DNA from: Blastococcus sp. CT_GayMR19
GTDB taxonomy: Bacteria; Actinomycetota; Actinomycetes; Mycobacteriales; Geodermatophilaceae
Length of the DNA: 64,000 nt
Assembly: GCF_004570385.1 (NCBI RefSeq)
Contig: NZ_SPQL01000005.1
Coordinates: forward strand, 124,001 to 188,000
Direction of reading: 5' to 3'
The stretch's first letter is position 1, and each line of letters opens with the position of its first letter. Below, in pieces: positions 63,815 to 64,000 of this stretch. Under the pieces are notes generated by a model that was not told where the DNA came from, did not search any database, and saw only the letters and a list, made by a program, of their open reading frames with translations. Both the position numbers and the translations under genes were made by a program.

Positions 63815-64000
63815 TCAGAGGACGGTGCGCGGGAAGCTGGGCTTCGGGTCGAAGCGGACGCCCTCCAGGAACTTCCGGGCCAGCCGCAGGCGCAGCCGCC
63901 GCGACACGCGGCCGGCCTTGAGCCCGCGGTAGAGCCGCTGGGCGAAGCGCATCGCCGCGAACGGGTCCTCGTGGTGCCAGCGGTAGGAGGCCTCGTTGCG
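63815..64000 (-). CDS. C-terminal end of an unrecognised protein (cut by window edge)
   Basis: The last 61 codons and the stop of a minus-strand gene are present; the rest lies beyond the window. The visible part is basic (GLKAGRVSRRLRLRLARKFL near the middle) and ends FPRTVL. I cannot name the family from this piece. It is convergent with the GlfT1-like gene, with a 21-bp gap. Confidence 0.6.
   Translation of the reverse strand, partial: RNEASYRWHHEDPFAAMRFAQRLYRGLKAGRVSRRLRLRLARKFLEGVRFDPKPSFPRTVL

Overview
The window is chromosomal DNA from a very GC-rich actinobacterium. Gene content points to Actinomycetota: a three-part acyl-CoA carboxylase with a small epsilon subunit, LpdA-type quinone reductase, FadE25-type acyl-CoA dehydrogenase, a TIGR03089 protein, an LCP protein and a galactan-type ABC exporter with a GlfT1-like transferase. 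A Geodermatophilaceae-like genus is my guess; nothing in the sequence proves the genus. No tRNA, rRNA, CRISPR array, insertion sequence, integrase or phage gene was found.

Layout. 1-8625: end of a purine nucleoside phosphorylase, a GNAT acetyltransferase, then a tightly overlapping operon (GCS2-type ligase, M20 amidohydrolase, mutA, mutB, meaB). 8615-12919: a DegT aminotransferase, a GT2 glycosyltransferase and a GtrA protein in one operon, divergent from a multi-pass membrane protein; the set resembles an amino-sugar lipid-carrier pathway. 12988-16753: gamma-glutamylcyclotransferase-like protein, LpdA and a secreted metzincin-type protease. 16763-22780: acyl-CoA carboxylase alpha, Maf, epsilon and beta subunits, then BirA and a PH-domain membrane protein. 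22859-26964: sbcD-sbcC. 27046-39662: a glycan island with a GT2, two paralogous YfhO-type membrane proteins, a flippase-like protein, two hexapeptide acyltransferases, two DegT aminotransferases, a Gfo/Idh/MocA oxidoreductase and a sugar epimerase. 39795-42099: GtrA protein, purK and purE. 42104-45950: hexapeptide acyltransferase, acyltransferase/ketoisomerase fusion, and an ACP, AMP-ligase, SDR operon. 46224-47378: FadE25-type dehydrogenase. 47407-51847: XRE regulator next to an alcohol dehydrogenase, a cupin and two aldo/keto reductases. 51888-55636: TIGR03089 protein, LCP protein and an L-2-hydroxyglutarate oxidase-like enzyme. 55829-61143: three exported proteins (M15-like peptidase with FG-GAP repeats, a small anchored protein, and a lysozyme-like LGFP-repeat protein). 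61250-63793: Wzm, Wzt and GlfT1-like transferase; a truncated gene closes the window.

How it fits together. Propionyl-CoA carboxylase, its biotin ligase, methylmalonyl-CoA mutase and the mutase GTPase lie within about 19 kb, so most of the route from propionyl-CoA to succinyl-CoA is here; no methylmalonyl-CoA epimerase was seen. From memory, the housekeeping genes keep the order and relative orientation of M. tuberculosis Rv3267 to Rv3307, with glycan genes inserted at several points. The second half is dominated by cell-envelope functions: nucleotide-sugar modification, sugar acylation, lipid-linked sugar flipping, galactan export, wall-polymer attachment and secreted wall-binding proteins. 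About eleven genes have a TANNNT -10 box 6-7 nt before the start codon, the layout of leaderless transcripts.
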